Source: Alopecurus myosuroides
Taxonomy: Eukaryota; Streptophyta; Magnoliopsida; Poales; Poaceae
Reading direction: 5' to 3'
DNA: 64,000 bases
Assembly: GCA_028641055.1 (NCBI GenBank)
Contig: CM054059.1
Location: forward strand, 109,814,263-109,878,262
Shown here: positions 1 to 12,025 of the stretch, piece by piece
How the letters are laid out: every line of letters starts with the position of its first letter
How positions within the stretch are numbered: the first letter of the stretch is position 1
The notes under the pieces: model-generated
Told to the model about the DNA's origin: nothing
The model's input: the letters and a program-made list of their open reading frames with translations, nothing else
The model's database searches: none
Translations under genes and position numbers: made by a program

Positions 1-1589
1 TGAAAACATTTCATAAGCCAACTAGACTCCACAAGAGCGGCTCCAATAGAAGGACGCATCTGGGTAGAAGGCCATCCCTCTTTCTCTTTTGTTTACACAA
101 TTATGCTTTGACTGATAAATCAGGGGCAAAAATAGTAAAGAGAATTTGTTGTATTAATTCGGGGCTAGGCACCCCGCTGCCGGCTCTTCTATCACTGGAT
201 AAGCGGATGAAGCCACTAGTCCAGGTGTGAAACCCAATCAAGAAGTGAGATAAAGATTCTCTATTTATGTCCTCATGAGCTAAAACAGGGGCACAAAACA
301 TGAATAATTTTTCGAAGGTTTTAAAGATAGCACACGAGAAATTTACTTGGAGTGACGGTTAAATACCACATATATAGGTAGGTATGGTGGACATATTTGG
401 CAAACTTTTGTTTTTGGGAGTTGGATGCACGAGTAGAGATCATACTCAGTACAGGTAAAGGCTAGCAATAGACGGGGAGCGACAATAAAGAGAGCAACAA
501 CTGTCATAATCATGCTTGCGACAAAACAAAATTAACAGGGGCATACAAATGATACAAATACTCTGAGGCAAAATAAATCATCGAGTCTTAATTGAATTTT
601 TGTTTTCAGTCTAGCATGTGTCAGCATGTGCGAAGTTAATTCAAGCGAAAAAATCGGAGGGAGATACCACAATGTCATACCCTTCTATGAATAAAACAAT
701 GCAAGACAACATTCATACGACATGCTATCTTATATTAATAAGTTGGAACTAACACGTGAGAGCATGAACTACTAAGCATCAATTAAATAACATGCAACTT
801 AAATGAACGGACTAAGCATGTTCACACAATGAGTATATGTACAAAAATAAAACAAATAGAGTTCATACCAGTCTCTCACCACAACTCGGAATGTCGTAAA
901 TCGTCATTACTGCTCTTCACTTATGGATTGAATAATATAGAATGGTAATAAAGCTCCAATGGAGACACGGAAGTCCGGTGAACTCAGCAACAAACTTTAC
1001 AAAACCAAAGAAGAACAACAAATATTTTTGGGTTTTCAAATTAAAACAAGAACATAAAGAAGCAAGCAAACAAAACAAAATATTTTTGGATTTTTGAATA
1101 CTAAACCGAAACAAGAAAACAAAGCAAACCAACAAAAGAAACTAAAGAAGCAAGCACAGGGAAACAACAGAAATATTTTTGGTCTTTTTGTGTTTTGGAA
1201 AACAAGAACAAAACGATAAAACAAAGAGAAACGTAAGAAGCGAAAGAAAATGAAAACAAACGAAAGAAACGAAAACATGGATATATAAAGAACCGAACGA
1301 ACATGATATATAAATGAGTGTGATGTTGGTATACCTCCCCCCAAGCTTAGGCTTTTGGCCTAGGTGGAGATCAATCACGGTGCGGGAAATATCCCCATTG
1401 TGGTGGGTCGTCCCTCGCATGGTCGTACTCGGGCGCCCAAGAGGAAGATGAAGCAGCGGGCACATAGTCATAACCGGAGTGCTGGTACGGGATCCCCGTG
1501 GTGTCGAAGGGCTAGAAAAATTCACAATCGTCCCCCTCTCTGGCATCCTCCCCTTGCTGGGGGTGGTGCTCAATGTATGCGTCTAGCTC
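1..1589 (-). mobile_element. G1, left part: internal spacer of an Athila-type Gypsy element
   Basis: This stretch is non-coding internal sequence of an Athila-type element lying on the minus strand. It matches the spacers of the two other Athila-type copies at about 47960-49570 and 6700-7440, including the block around 1336-1590 that starts with a CCCCCAAGCTTAGG motif. It is interrupted at 1590 by element A and resumes at 29498 with the exact continuation seen in the uninterrupted copy at 7440. The 3' LTR of G1 would lie left of the window. The apparent long minus-strand frames at 917-1573 are A- and T-rich low-complexity reading and I do not regard them as genes. Confidence 0.85.
1585..1589. 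repeat. Target site duplication AGCTC, left copy, of element A
   Basis: AGCTC directly precedes TGTAACATCCC at 1590, and the same five bases follow GGTGCTACA at 29498-29502. Removing 1590-29502 restores the sequence found uninterrupted near 7436-7445. The duplication defines a complete element of nearly 28 kb including its own nested insertions. Confidence 0.93.
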
Positions 1590-2280
1590 TGTAACATCCC
1601 TGATTTTTTTAGAAACTTCAAAAATCACAAAAAATTGAAACTTTTTGTATTCATGACAAACAAGTCACCAAAAAACAAATGAGATGCAAGAAACAAAAGA
1701 AAACAAAACACATTTCAATGAAATTGGATTTAGGAATCCAAATTACCTTCTTCCTTAAACCCTAAGCATATTTCAAATCTAGTTTTCATTATAAAGAGAA
1801 AATATTTCTCCTTAGCAAACCTCTTTACAAATATGTTTTCAACCCATTTATAACTATGAAAATATTTAGATATTAAAAATCGGAGAATTACTATCTCTAA
1901 TATTTCCTGCATGGCACCAAAATTATTTCATGTGAACAAAAATATTTTCATAATGCTTTTCAAATGTTATAACAAGTAATAAACAATAAAGTGTGTATAC
2001 AAATTATTTTTGTTTTTGAAAATCAGTAAAAGACCTTGAAAACCAATATTTACATTTGAGACCACCTCTCACAATTTTTATTAAACCCAAATTCCAAATT
2101 AATTATTACTTTCTACGTAAAAATGATTTTTAGTATTATTGAGGCTTTATCCATAATTTCAAAATTCATTTTTGAAATGTGTTGGAAAGAACACATTTAT
2201 GTTCATAATTGAAAGAGATTTTTTTTTACAAAAAGGTAGGAACTTGGTTGAGGTTAATTGGAGCTTTTATGCAAAAGTTA

Positions 2281-3130
2281 TTAAAGAAATAAAATAGAAA
2301 AGAAAAAGGAAATGAAAAATACACAGAACAACAAAACGAGAGAACCAAAAAAAGAGCAAGCGCCCAGTAGCAGCACAAGCCCACCTCGTAACCTACAGCA
2401 CGCGAGCGGAAAGAAAAGGAAAATCAGCCCAACAGCCCAACCTAGCCCAGCCCGCGCGCCCTCTCTCTCTGTGTACCAATGACATGTGGGGCCCACACCT
2501 GACCTAAGAACGATGTCACCCTGACGTCACACGTCTTCAATCTTCCTCCGATTTTCCAGCGACCGTGACTGGTCGAGCGTGCCATGATCTCCTCGTCCAC
2601 GTTCTCCTCACCCCGAGCCTCTCTCCTTAAAGCCCCAACGCCCCTCTCTCTTTTCCCCCTATTTCCCCTCTATGTCTCGCCTCGAGGCCATGCTATTTGC
2701 TCGCCGGAGCCGCAACATTCCACCGCCACGATCTACGATTCCGGCGGGGTAAGCGAGCCAGAGCCGCCCATTTCAGTCCCTATGGACTCGTCGTGGTCTG
2801 CGCATTCCCTCAGCCACCACTATTTGTTTCTTTCTTGTGTAGCCCATCATCGCGGTCGATAAATATCGAGACCGCTGGAAACCGCGCCGCCTCCGTCTGC
2901 TGGTCCTCGTCGACAGAGGTAGCCACTGAGAGCTCCGCTCGTACCATTGAGCTCGCCATGGAATGGCGCACCCCGTGGTGTCTTCCATTGAGTAAGGAGG
3001 CCCCGGGAGCATCGTCCCATGCACCACCGGCACCCTGCCCCGCCGCCGGCCATTTTCCGGCGTTCCCAAACAGTAGCCGCCGGTGAGTTCTCTCAGATCC
3101 GTCCCTGGCCGTCGGATCTGAAACCAACGG
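2281..3130 (+). promoter_or_regulatory. GC-rich block in element A LTR, probable U3/R promoter-leader region
   Basis: A sharp rise in GC inside an otherwise AT-rich LTR includes pyrimidine tracts (CTCTCTCTC near 2460, CCCCTCTCTC near 2640). It ends in short GC-rich stretches that look like a plant 5' leader. The same block recurs at about 17525-18345 in the 3' LTR. I infer that it spans the transcription start, but I see no unambiguous TATA box. A captured host gene leader is an alternative. Confidence 0.4.
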
Positions 3131-4802
3131 CTAAGATTAGATACCTTTAATCAAAACGGTACGGGCTAACAGAATCTTGCCATTTGTCAGCCTAGTCAGC
3201 CACTGCGTCAGCGCTGTGTCAGCCTACCCGAGCCAATCAGGAGCCTCCACATGACCTGGCCTTTATCCTATTCCACCCCGAATAGTAAATAATTGGTACT
3301 TTTGCAGAATAGCCCATGAAACTTCAAATCATCATAACTTTTTAACCATAAGGCCAAATTTAGCAAACTTGGACTTTTTGAAATACCCTGAACATTTAGA
3401 AACTGTTGGAACCGTAAAAATTCATATTTGACCAATTTAAATTGGTTCAAATTTAAATATACGTGTTTGATGAATTCTGGCATAATTCAAATTCTACAAA
3501 TCCAAAAATTGCAAATAAAACATTTTTGGAATCCTTAGAATGTGTACTGTCATTACCTATGTCCCAAAATAATAATTGAACCAATTAAAATTTAGTTTAG
3601 AATTTAAATAACTATTTGAGTATTTTGCACCTCGTTCTAATTCTATAAATAATTTTAATTCGTTTTCTTCTGGAAATTTGTTCAATTTAGCAACCTTAGA
3701 CCAGAGGGACCAGTACCAAAACTATTGTTGACCATAGAACCCATTCCATGTAATCTTTGCCATATAAACCACCCATAGTAGTCAATAAATATACCTTAAC
3801 TGTTGTTTGATGAAACCCCCTTTTAGGAAAATTGTGGTATGACCATTTTGATCAAAACCAACACCCATTGTATGTTGATCATGAAATGAATCATGTTGAT
3901 CATGAATTTGTTTTCCAAAACCCTTAGACCAAAACCTTGTGTGATATTTGTGTTAAACCTTGACCAACCCATACCCTAGTAGCTAGCCATAAACCCTTTT
4001 ACCATAATTCTTGTTGTAAAATTGAATTTTGTGTTAAGCCTAACTCAAACCACTATAATCTCCTTTTCATAAATTGAATTATTATGATAACCTTGAACTT
4101 TTCCATACAAGACCAAACTATAACATCCCATCATAATTCTTTTTGCGTATTGAATTATGTGTCAATACCTTGTCCATGTCAACACCAATCAAGTTGAATA
4201 ACTTGTTATGCTTCTGTATTGTATTTTTTTGTATTTGATTATATGTTGGTGAATTGCTTGTTTATTGTTAATTATTTATATTGTTTAGATTGTATGGAGA
4301 GCAACGTTCTTTTGTGAAGAGAGTGTTTCTATACCAACTTCCACAAGGCAAGTGATACTCATGTCCCACTTTTGTTTTACATTGCATTAGTGTTTTCAGT
4401 AGTATGCATAATAGGTGATTTTAATTATTTTCCAAGTATATGCTATGCTCAGAAAACCTAGTAGTGTGTAGCCAACCTGAAACCCCTGCTAGGTACTAGT
4501 TTAGCAATGCTAGAATGCTATCACAACTATTGTTGTTACTTGTTGGGTTTTGATGTATTGCAAATTGAAAATTAACAACCCAATGAAACACAAGGGTGGA
4601 TTGGTAATTGCTTGGTTTATGTTGAGTGGCTACTTAGGGCCATGGTCATGGTGGATTTAGCCATGGATGTGGTGGTTGTCACCTGAGGGTACACTTGTGG
4701 AATTCCACCAAGGAATAAAGATCTGTTGGTCTTCAATGTATAGTTAGATTCTAGTGCTGCTTTGAGGTAATATGGGCTCTGCCAAGAGTAAGTAAGTTAT
4801 GG

Positions 4803-4807
4803 GGGTT
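4803..4807. repeat. Imperfect target duplication of G3, left copy (GGGTT)
   Basis: GGGTT precedes the G3 LTR and TGGTT follows it at 13421-13425, one mismatch. The empty site is preserved in the other LTR of element A at about 28466-28475 (GGGGGTTCCTCC), which confirms the insertion point. Confidence 0.75.
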
Positions 4808-6010
4808 TGATGACCCACAAGTATAGGGGATCGCAACAGTCTTTGAGGGAAGTAAAATCCAAATTTATTGATCCGACACAAGGGGAGCCAAAGAATATTT
4901 GTGAGCCTTAACAAGTGAGTTGTCAATTCATATGCACCTGAAAGTGGGCTTGCTCGCAGTGGTTTATCAGTAGTAACCGTTTTATAGTAGCACCAGTGGT
5001 GAAATAATAGCAGCAGTGTAATGAAAACAACAGTAGTGTTTGAAGTAAACATCGAGATTAAATACTGTAGGCATAGGGATAGATGAACGGGCGTTGCATG
5101 GATAAGATAGTTCATATGATAATCAAGACATGGGCATTGCAGATAAATAAGATAAAGCACCCAAGCACTAAGTAACCATAGGCATGTGTTCCGTAAATAG
5201 TCGTACGTGCTCGCAATGAGAACTTGCATAACATATTTTGTCCTACCAGCCCGTTTTCAGCGGGGCCTCAAGGGAACTACTGGTAATTAAGGTGTTCCTT
5301 TTAATAGAACACCAGAGCAAAGCATTAACACTCCGTGAAAACATGTGATCCTCACATCACAGCTATCCCCTCCGCTTGTCCCAATTTCTGTCACTTTGGG
5401 GCCTCGGGTTCCGAACAACGATATGTGTAAACAACTTGCAGGTATGATCAAGAAACAATAATTATCATGGTGATTCAATAACATGTTCAGATCTGAGATC
5501 ATGGCACTCGGGCCCAAAGTGACAAGCATTAAGCATAACAAGTTGCAACAATGTCAATAGCACTAATAGAGGATACTAGGCACTATGCCCTAACAATCAT
5601 GACATTATTACATGAACAATCTCATCCAATCCCTACCATCCCCTTCAACCTATACCGGGGGAATTACTCACACATGGATGGGGGAAACATGGATGGTCGA
5701 TGGAGAGGCATTGGTGATGACAATGGCGATGATATCCTCCAATTCCCTGTCCCTGCAGGGTGCCAGAACGGAGTTTCTGAACCCCAAAAAAGGATTTGCG
5801 ATGGCGGCGGAGCTACAGACTTCTTTCCGAAAAACAATCGAACCTCCTCGAGTTTTAGGGTTGAAGGCAATATGTAGTCGAAAGGGGAGCCCGAGGGGGT
5901 CTCTTGGTGGCCCACACCACCAGGTGGCGCGTCCTAGGGGGGCGCCAGGGGGTGGTGTGGCCCCCCTCTGGCCCCTCTTCTGGATCCCGAGGTCTTCCGG
6001 TGTTTTAAGA

Positions 6011-6018
6011 CCAATGGG
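6011..6018. repeat. 8 bp target duplication CCAATGGG, left copy, of the MITE
   Basis: The second copy is at 6189-6196. The uninterrupted LTRs at 13242-13249 and 37330-37337 have a single CCAATGGG. Confidence 0.88.
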
Positions 6019-6188
6019 AAGGGGCGGAGCCAGAAACAACCTAGGACTGGTGCTATTACTGGTGTAGTAGTGCTAATTATCTAGGTTTTGTCACATTTAT
6101 TTCTTTGGAATTTAACAAACACTCACTGTATGGCAGCTCATGGGCAGGTGCTACACCACCGGTAGCACCACCCCCAGCTCCGCCCCTG
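6019..6188. mobile_element. 170 bp hAT-type MITE
   Basis: The insert is absent from the matching place in the G3 5' LTR (about 13243). It has inverted ends: AAGGGGCGGAGCC at the left and GCTCCGCCCCTG at the right, differing at the outermost base. It is flanked by a perfect 8 bp direct duplication, CCAATGGG, at 6011-6018 and 6189-6196. Eight-base duplications and CAGGGGCGGAGC-like ends are typical of the hAT superfamily. It has no coding capacity and would depend on a transposase elsewhere. Confidence 0.88.
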
Positions 6189-6367
6189 CCAATGGGGTTT
6201 TTTCTGGGCAATTTCCCGAAAGTTATTTTTTCTACACAAAAACGAGACACCAAGGTAATTCTCCTGAAAACAGCGTTAGTCCGTATTAGTTGCATTCAAA
6301 ACACATAACTTTAGAGGAAAACAATAAGAAATGTGTTTGGAAAAGGAGATACGTTTTCGACGTATCA

Positions 6368-6383
6368 ACTCCCCCAAGCTTAG
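6368..6383 (-). other. G3 polypurine tract
   Basis: On the minus strand the bases next to the 3' LTR read CTAAGCTTGGGGGAGT, a purine-rich tract directly before TGATACG. It is the expected second-strand primer for reverse transcription. The same motif lies next to the G2 3' LTR at 37508. Confidence 0.8.
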
Positions 6384-9288
6384 GTTATTGCTTGTCCTCA
6401 AGCAATTCAGTGACAACTGAGTGCGATAAAAGACTTTTACGAACACATTTGTTTCATATGATGTAAATATACTTACTATATGATCAAACATTTAATTATT
6501 CTCATGATAAGATACATCCAAGGTACTGTCACTTAATAGCTATGCAAACCATGAAGAGATAAGAACATATTAATAATAAACAACACGAAGCATAACTATT
6601 TGCAAGATTGTAATATTCATAATAGGATCTGATAAAGTGGTATCTCACTTGCCCTTATCTTATATGAATAAACCTAGCATGCTCACATGGATGGGTATAT
6701 GTACAAAAATGAAAACAAATAGAGTTCATACCAGCCTCTCACCACAACTTGAATTGTCATAGACCGTCATTATTGCTCTTCACTTGTGGCTCGAATAATA
6801 TATAATGAAACCAAGCTCCAGTGGAGTCACGGACGACTGTTGAACTCTGCAGCAAACTTTATAAAACAAAAGAAGAACAACAAATATTTTTTGGGTTTTT
6901 CAATTAAAACAAGAACAGAAAGAAGCAAGCAAACAAAGCAAAATATTTTTTTATTTTTGAATACTAAACCGAAACACGAGAAGAAAACAAACCAAATAAA
7001 GAAACTAAAGAAGCAAACAAAGCGAAACAACAATTTTTTTTTGGTCTTTTTGTGTTTTGGAAAACAAGAACAGAACAATAAAACGAAGAGAAACAAAAGA
7101 AAACAAAGACAAACGAAAGAAATAAAAAATGGATATACAAAGAACCGACCAAACATGATATATAAATGAGTGTGATGTTGGTATACCTCCCTCCAAGCTT
7201 AGGCTTTTGGCCTAAGTGGATATCAATCATGGCGCGGGAAATATCCCCACTGTGGTGGGTCATCCCTCGCGTGGTCGTACTCGGGCGCCCAAGAGGAAGA
7301 TGAAGGAGCGGGCGCATAGTCATAACCAGGGTGCTGGTATGGGATCCCCGTGGTGTCATAGGGATGGACGAAATCACCATCGTCCCCCTCGTTGGCATCC
7401 TCCCCTTGATGGGGGTAATGCGCAAGGTATGTGTCCAGCTCACTCTCAGAAAGCATCCATCCTTGCCTGCTATTAAGATTAAACAAAAGAGGTGCAGGAA
7501 AAAGTACTTACCTAATAGTTTTAGTAACTCTCCACCTGGATTGTTTGGAGAAAGTTATTTCAAAAGATAAGTCGTGCAAGTGAACATGGGTATAAAGAAA
7601 CTTATGTTGAACCATGGAAACAAGATCAAGCCTCTCTATAGGAAACTGCAGGTCTAGAGGGTGTGGCTCCAAACCATGCAAAGCTAGCAAGCGTGAGGTA
7701 ATAAGACCTCCAAAAACTCCGCCCTTCTCACGGTTAAGCGAGAGACGGTAAGAAATTAAAGCGCCAAAGTTATAAGACCTATCACATCTTAAGGCAGCTG
7801 CAATAAACGCCAAATCATAGACAGATAGATTGTTGGCAGTTTTTCTAGCTAACACACATTTAGAAATAAAATAGGCAAAGTATCGAATGCTAGGGAGTTG
7901 AATTTATCGAATTTTACCTCTCTCCCCTGTGAAGCTTCTGCCTTGGAAAATTTCCTCATATAATTCCAACAGTGGTTTAGGCTGCCCTTTTATCTTCTCA
8001 CAAGAACCCCACTCTGGTACCTTGATAGCTGCACAAAAATCACTGAAAGGAAAGTTTACAACCTTACTGTAAATTTATAGTGGACCATTGGGTTAGTTGA
8101 GGACCATCTAAAACAAAAATCCTACACCACAGACATAGTTAGTTTCACATGTTGGATAGGTTCATCCTCAATGAAACGGTCCAAGCCTGCATTATGCACA
8201 AGAGTGTTGAAATCCTGCAAAATTCCCGCAATCCTCATAAATTCGTGACATGGATAAATTGATGGGAACACTCTCTCTTCACGGTGCACGGGCATGACCT
8301 CATGCAACTCCAGCTCATGCTGGTATAGTTGATGAACATTGTGCTCCATCTCTGAAATTTTTCAACAATTTATCACAAAAATTAATTTCAAGCAACTATA
8401 AGGTGGAAACTACCATAGGTACTTATATGAGAGCTAAACATACATCAAAAATACATTATTTCTACTCAAATCAAGCATCCAAACTCACATAAGTTGTCAC
8501 CTACAGTACCAAACTACTCAAGAAATACTTCACTAAACAAAATTCTACTTGGATCATCGGAGGAGTCACATACCGGAGATCAAACACACCAAATCTCAGC
8601 ACAAATGATGGGCCGAACAAGGAGATCAAAAATCCAGAGGAAGAAAAGCAAGAACACGGGTTCCAAGAAATGTTTTCAGTTTGGGAGGTGAGAGAGAAGA
8701 CTTTGGCAGGGGAGAGAGTTAGTGGGCGGCCAGGGGGCCCCACACAATGTGCTGGCGCCACCAGGGGGCCATGCTACCCCATGGTGTGCCTGACTGGTGG
8801 GTGCCTCCCAGGTGGCTCTCTGCCTCATTTTTGACGTAAAAATTTTATTATAATTTTTCTCGAATTTTTCGAGAAACTTTATTTTTTGGACTTTTTCAAA
8901 ATTTTAATACATAATAATAACCAGAAATACAGAAGTGAAAAGGTGGAAAACAAACCCAGAACAAGAACTACAGAGGTTCTATGACACTTCAATGGAAAAA
9001 TATCCAAAGAAAACAAAGGTGGTAGTGGTGAAAACAAAAGTATGGGTGGTGAAAACATGCATAACCACAGTAATTAGGGTGAAAACATGAATATGGATGA
9101 TGGAAAACATGATTGTACTCAAGAAGCAATGTGATAACAGAAGTAAACATGATGACATAATGGGGAAGGTGAAAACTTAGTGAAAACATTGCCCACTTCA
9201 TTTAAAACCATTTTGTTAACAAGGGCGATCAAGTCTTGTTACTAGAACAATTTTCATATGAAGTAAAACTTTGCTAATCACTAAATGA
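6384..9288 (-). other. G3 non-coding spacer between protease and 3' LTR
   Basis: About 2.9 kb without a supported gene. It aligns with the spacers of G1 (1-1589, 29498-30057) and G2 (48780-51416). Relative to G2 it lacks about 1.1 kb, joined at about 6660 (CCCTTATCTTATATG). The frames at 6786-7486 arise from A-rich runs and are not coding. A family-wide spacer kept without coding capacity probably marks where pol was lost or replaced. Confidence 0.75.
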
Positions 9289-11937
9289 TTATGTTACCTC
9301 AACCTTGATAGACATAGTCCCAATCATAATAATTTCATATTCTTTTGGTGGTACTAGAATGGGACAATAAAATTCTCCAATCTTGATGGTCTCAATATTT
9401 TCAATTGAATTTAGACCATATTTCTTATCAATCTTCTTGGGAAAATAAACAATGTGCTCTTTATCATTAACATTAAAAGTAACTTTTCCTTGATTGCAAT
9501 TAATAACAGCCCCTGCAGTATTAAGAAAAGGTCTCCCAAGAATAATAGACATATTATCATCTTCACGCATTTCCAACACAATAAAGTCAGTTAATATCAG
9601 ACAATTATTAGCAACTTGAATAGGAACATCCTCACATATACCCACAGGAATAGCAGTGGATTTATTAGCCATTTGCAAAGGTATATCAGTTGGTATCAAT
9701 TTTTCTGGGAGGAGTCTTTTATATAGAGTAAAAGGGATGACACTAACTCCAGCTCCCAAATCACACAAAGCAGTTCTAACATAATTATTTTTAATAGAAC
9801 AGGGAACAGTTGGTATACCAGGATCTCCAAGCTTCTTAGGAACCTTGCCATTAAAAGAGTAATTGGCAAGCATAGTGGACATTTCCTCATTAGGAATCTT
9901 CATTTTGTTAGAGACAATATCTTTCATATATTTTGCATATGTAGGCAATTTAATAGCATCAATTAAAGGAATTTGCAAGAACAAAGGTTTCATCCATTCA
10001 CATAACTTGTTGTAATGTTTTTCTTGTTTCGATTTGTGTTTCTTATTAGGATAAGACATTGGTTTTTGTACCCAAGGTTCTATTTAATTACCATGTTTAT
10101 TAGCAATAAAATCTTCCTTAGTGTACTTTGTATTTTTAGTTTGCTTTTCAGGTCCTCTTCAATTTCTTCTTTATCACATGCATTTTTCTCTTCATTACCA
10201 CTTTCAGTTTCAGCATCAGACATAGATATACAATTAGGATCTTTAGCAAGTTCAGAGGACTCTACAATAGTTTTATGTTTCTTCTTGTTTTTCTTCTTAG
10301 TATGAATAACATTATTATTAGTTTGCTGAGAATCTTGTTCAATTATTTTAGGATGTCCCTCGGGATATAAAGGATCTTGTGTAGCAATACCACTTCTAGT
10401 TCTGATTTCATAAGCATGTTTTTCTTTAGAAGCATTAACTAGCAAATCTTTTTGCACTTTAGCAAGTTGATCAATTTGAGTTTGAACCATTTGAAAGTTT
10501 TTAGCAAGCATTTTAACATCATTAGAGGTTCTTTCTATAATACCATGCAAATTACCAATAGCTCTAGAGTTTCCCATTAGGTGATTTTGCACTCTCATAT
10601 TAAAATTATCTTGCTTAACATAATTATAAAATTCATCTAAACATTTATAAGGAGGTTTATTATAGGGAATATCTCTACTATCAAAATGTTGGAGACAGTG
10701 TACCTCAATGGTGGATGAGTGAGGGATTGGCTTACATAATTCTTCTATAGGTGGAAGATTCTTCACAACTTTAGATTTAATACCCCTCTCTTTAAGAGAT
10801 TTCTCTCATCACTTCATCATTTAATTCAATCATTCCCCTCTTCTTGGGTGTTAGTGTTGGTGTTGATACTAGAGTAGAGGTCGGCTGAGGCTCAACCATA
10901 GTCCAATCATCATGATTTTGGCTTATTTTAGCCATTAATTCCTTAACTTCATCTGGAGTTCTTTGCTTGAAAACACAACCAGCACAACTATCCAGGTATG
11001 TCCTAGATTCAACAGTTAGTCCATTATAGAATATATCAAGAAGTTCATTATTTTCTAGCTTATGCCCAGGTGTAGCCCTAACTAAAGAACAGAACCTTGC
11101 CCAAGATACAGGCAATTTCTCTCCTTCCAATTGCTTGAAATTAAATATATTTTGTAAAGCAGCATGTTAAGCACTAGCTGGAACATTAACCAAACCAATA
11201 AGACTATCAATAGATCCCAGAGAAAAATTATTAAACCAAGTTTTAGCTTCATCTTTCAATGAGAAAGGGAATATTTTAGCAACAAAGTAGCTATGTTTCT
11301 TAAGATCATCAGAGAATACACTACTCAAAGAGGAGAGCTCATTCATATGTTTCATATCACTTTTATTTTCAGTACCACAAAAAGGTTCTTTCTCAACAAT
11401 AGATATATAAGATAAATCAAGAGAAAAACCATAATCCTTATCCCTAATATTAATGGGAGAAGTGGCAAACTTAGCACCAAGAGATAATTTATATTTAACA
11501 GCACGACTTTCAATAAGACTTATAACAACATCTCTATCCTTCATAGCATGTATTTCATCAGTAAGATCATCATTAAGTTCAATATAGGAATCATCAAAAT
11601 CATCACTAGGATTCTCTCTAATCTTAGGTGAAACAACAGGAGTAACATGATTTTTATCAGGAGTTTTAGTGTTTGCAATATTTTTAGCTTTAGCAATAGT
11701 AGCATCTAATAAAGGACCGACAGAACCACTCTCATCAAGCACAGTAGAAGCATCATCAAAAGTATCAGAACTATTTTCAGATTCAGCAGAAGTAGCACAT
11801 GTAGCATTTGCATGTGGTGGTGTAAGTAGCTTAATCATAACAGACGTTGAATCAAGAGCAACAGAGGTGTTCAGAGTTGTACCTGTTCTTGTAGTGGATG
11901 GTAATATAGGAAACTTTCCATCACGAGTCTTACCAAT
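9289..11937 (-). pseudogene. G3 gag-protease, broken
   Basis: In an active element this would give the capsid protein and an aspartic protease. The gag N-terminal part starts near 11937, where the expected initiator ATG (seen in G1 and G2) is ATT. The frame runs to a stop at 11167-11169 (a CAA-to-TAA change judged from the other copies), then 11130-10792, a frameshift near 10797, 10766-10080, a second shift near 10080-10150, and the protease frame 10059-9289. The protease core reads LCDLGAGVSVIPFTLYKR, where D-L-G stands for the usual D-T/S-G. The frame ends soon after the protease; no reverse transcriptase follows. Similar degenerate reading frames occur in G1 and G2, so the lack of pol is shared by the family. 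Confidence 0.85.
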
Positions 11938-11996
11938 GATGTATGATTGGCAGTAGATAATAGTACTCTCCAGTGAGCTCGCAAATAAAGCTATGC

Positions 11997-12014
11997 TCCC
12001 CGGCAATGGCGCCA
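11997..12014 (-). other. G3 primer binding site (tRNA-Asp)
   Basis: On the minus strand it reads TGGCGCCATTGCCGGGGA, one base different from the perfect complement of the plant tRNA-Asp 3' end. It lies 11 bp inside the 5' LTR. Confidence 0.85.
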
Positions 12015-12025
12015 GAAAATAGTCT

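Larger units (their letters stand above)
1590..4807 (+). repeat. Element A 5' LTR, first segment
   Basis: The first 3.2 kb of the 5' LTR runs up to the insertion point of G3. It aligns with 16835-18347 and 26776-28470 of the 3' LTR. It is AT-rich except for a GC-rich block at about 2300-3130. No coding region is supported: the short plus-strand frames at 2584-3086 lie in this GC-rich block, resemble no family I know, and are not conserved with the 3' LTR copy. Confidence 0.88.
4808..6367 (-). repeat. G3 3' LTR (contains a MITE)
   Basis: On the minus strand the LTR starts TGATACGTCGAAAACG and ends GGGTCATCA. It is 1560 bp, longer than the 5' LTR, because a 170 bp MITE and its 8 bp duplication lie inside. 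It contains a GC-rich inverted repeat at 5912-5960 that recurs in all Athila LTRs of this window. Confidence 0.9.

Noticed and set aside
2584..3086. Plus-strand open frames of 92 and 129 codons in the element A LTR
   Set aside because: They lie in the GC-rich LTR block, overlap each other in different frames and are not preserved as protein in the matching LTR at 17816-18434.
5551..6067. Open frames of 83-151 codons within Athila LTRs
   Set aside because: The same GC-rich LTR segment gives similar frames at 12833-13204, 36859-37189 and 55095-55433, changing in length and frame from copy to copy.
6786..7169. Lys- and Asn-rich open frame, and its minus-strand counterpart rich in Phe and Leu
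   Set aside because: A-rich low-complexity runs give open frames on both strands here and in the equivalent spacers at 1036-1344 and 49026-49322, without conserved protein sequence.
11997..12014. Possible tRNA gene fragment
   Set aside because: It is only the 18-base primer site complementary to tRNA-Asp; no cloverleaf surrounds it here, at 32461 or at 54120.
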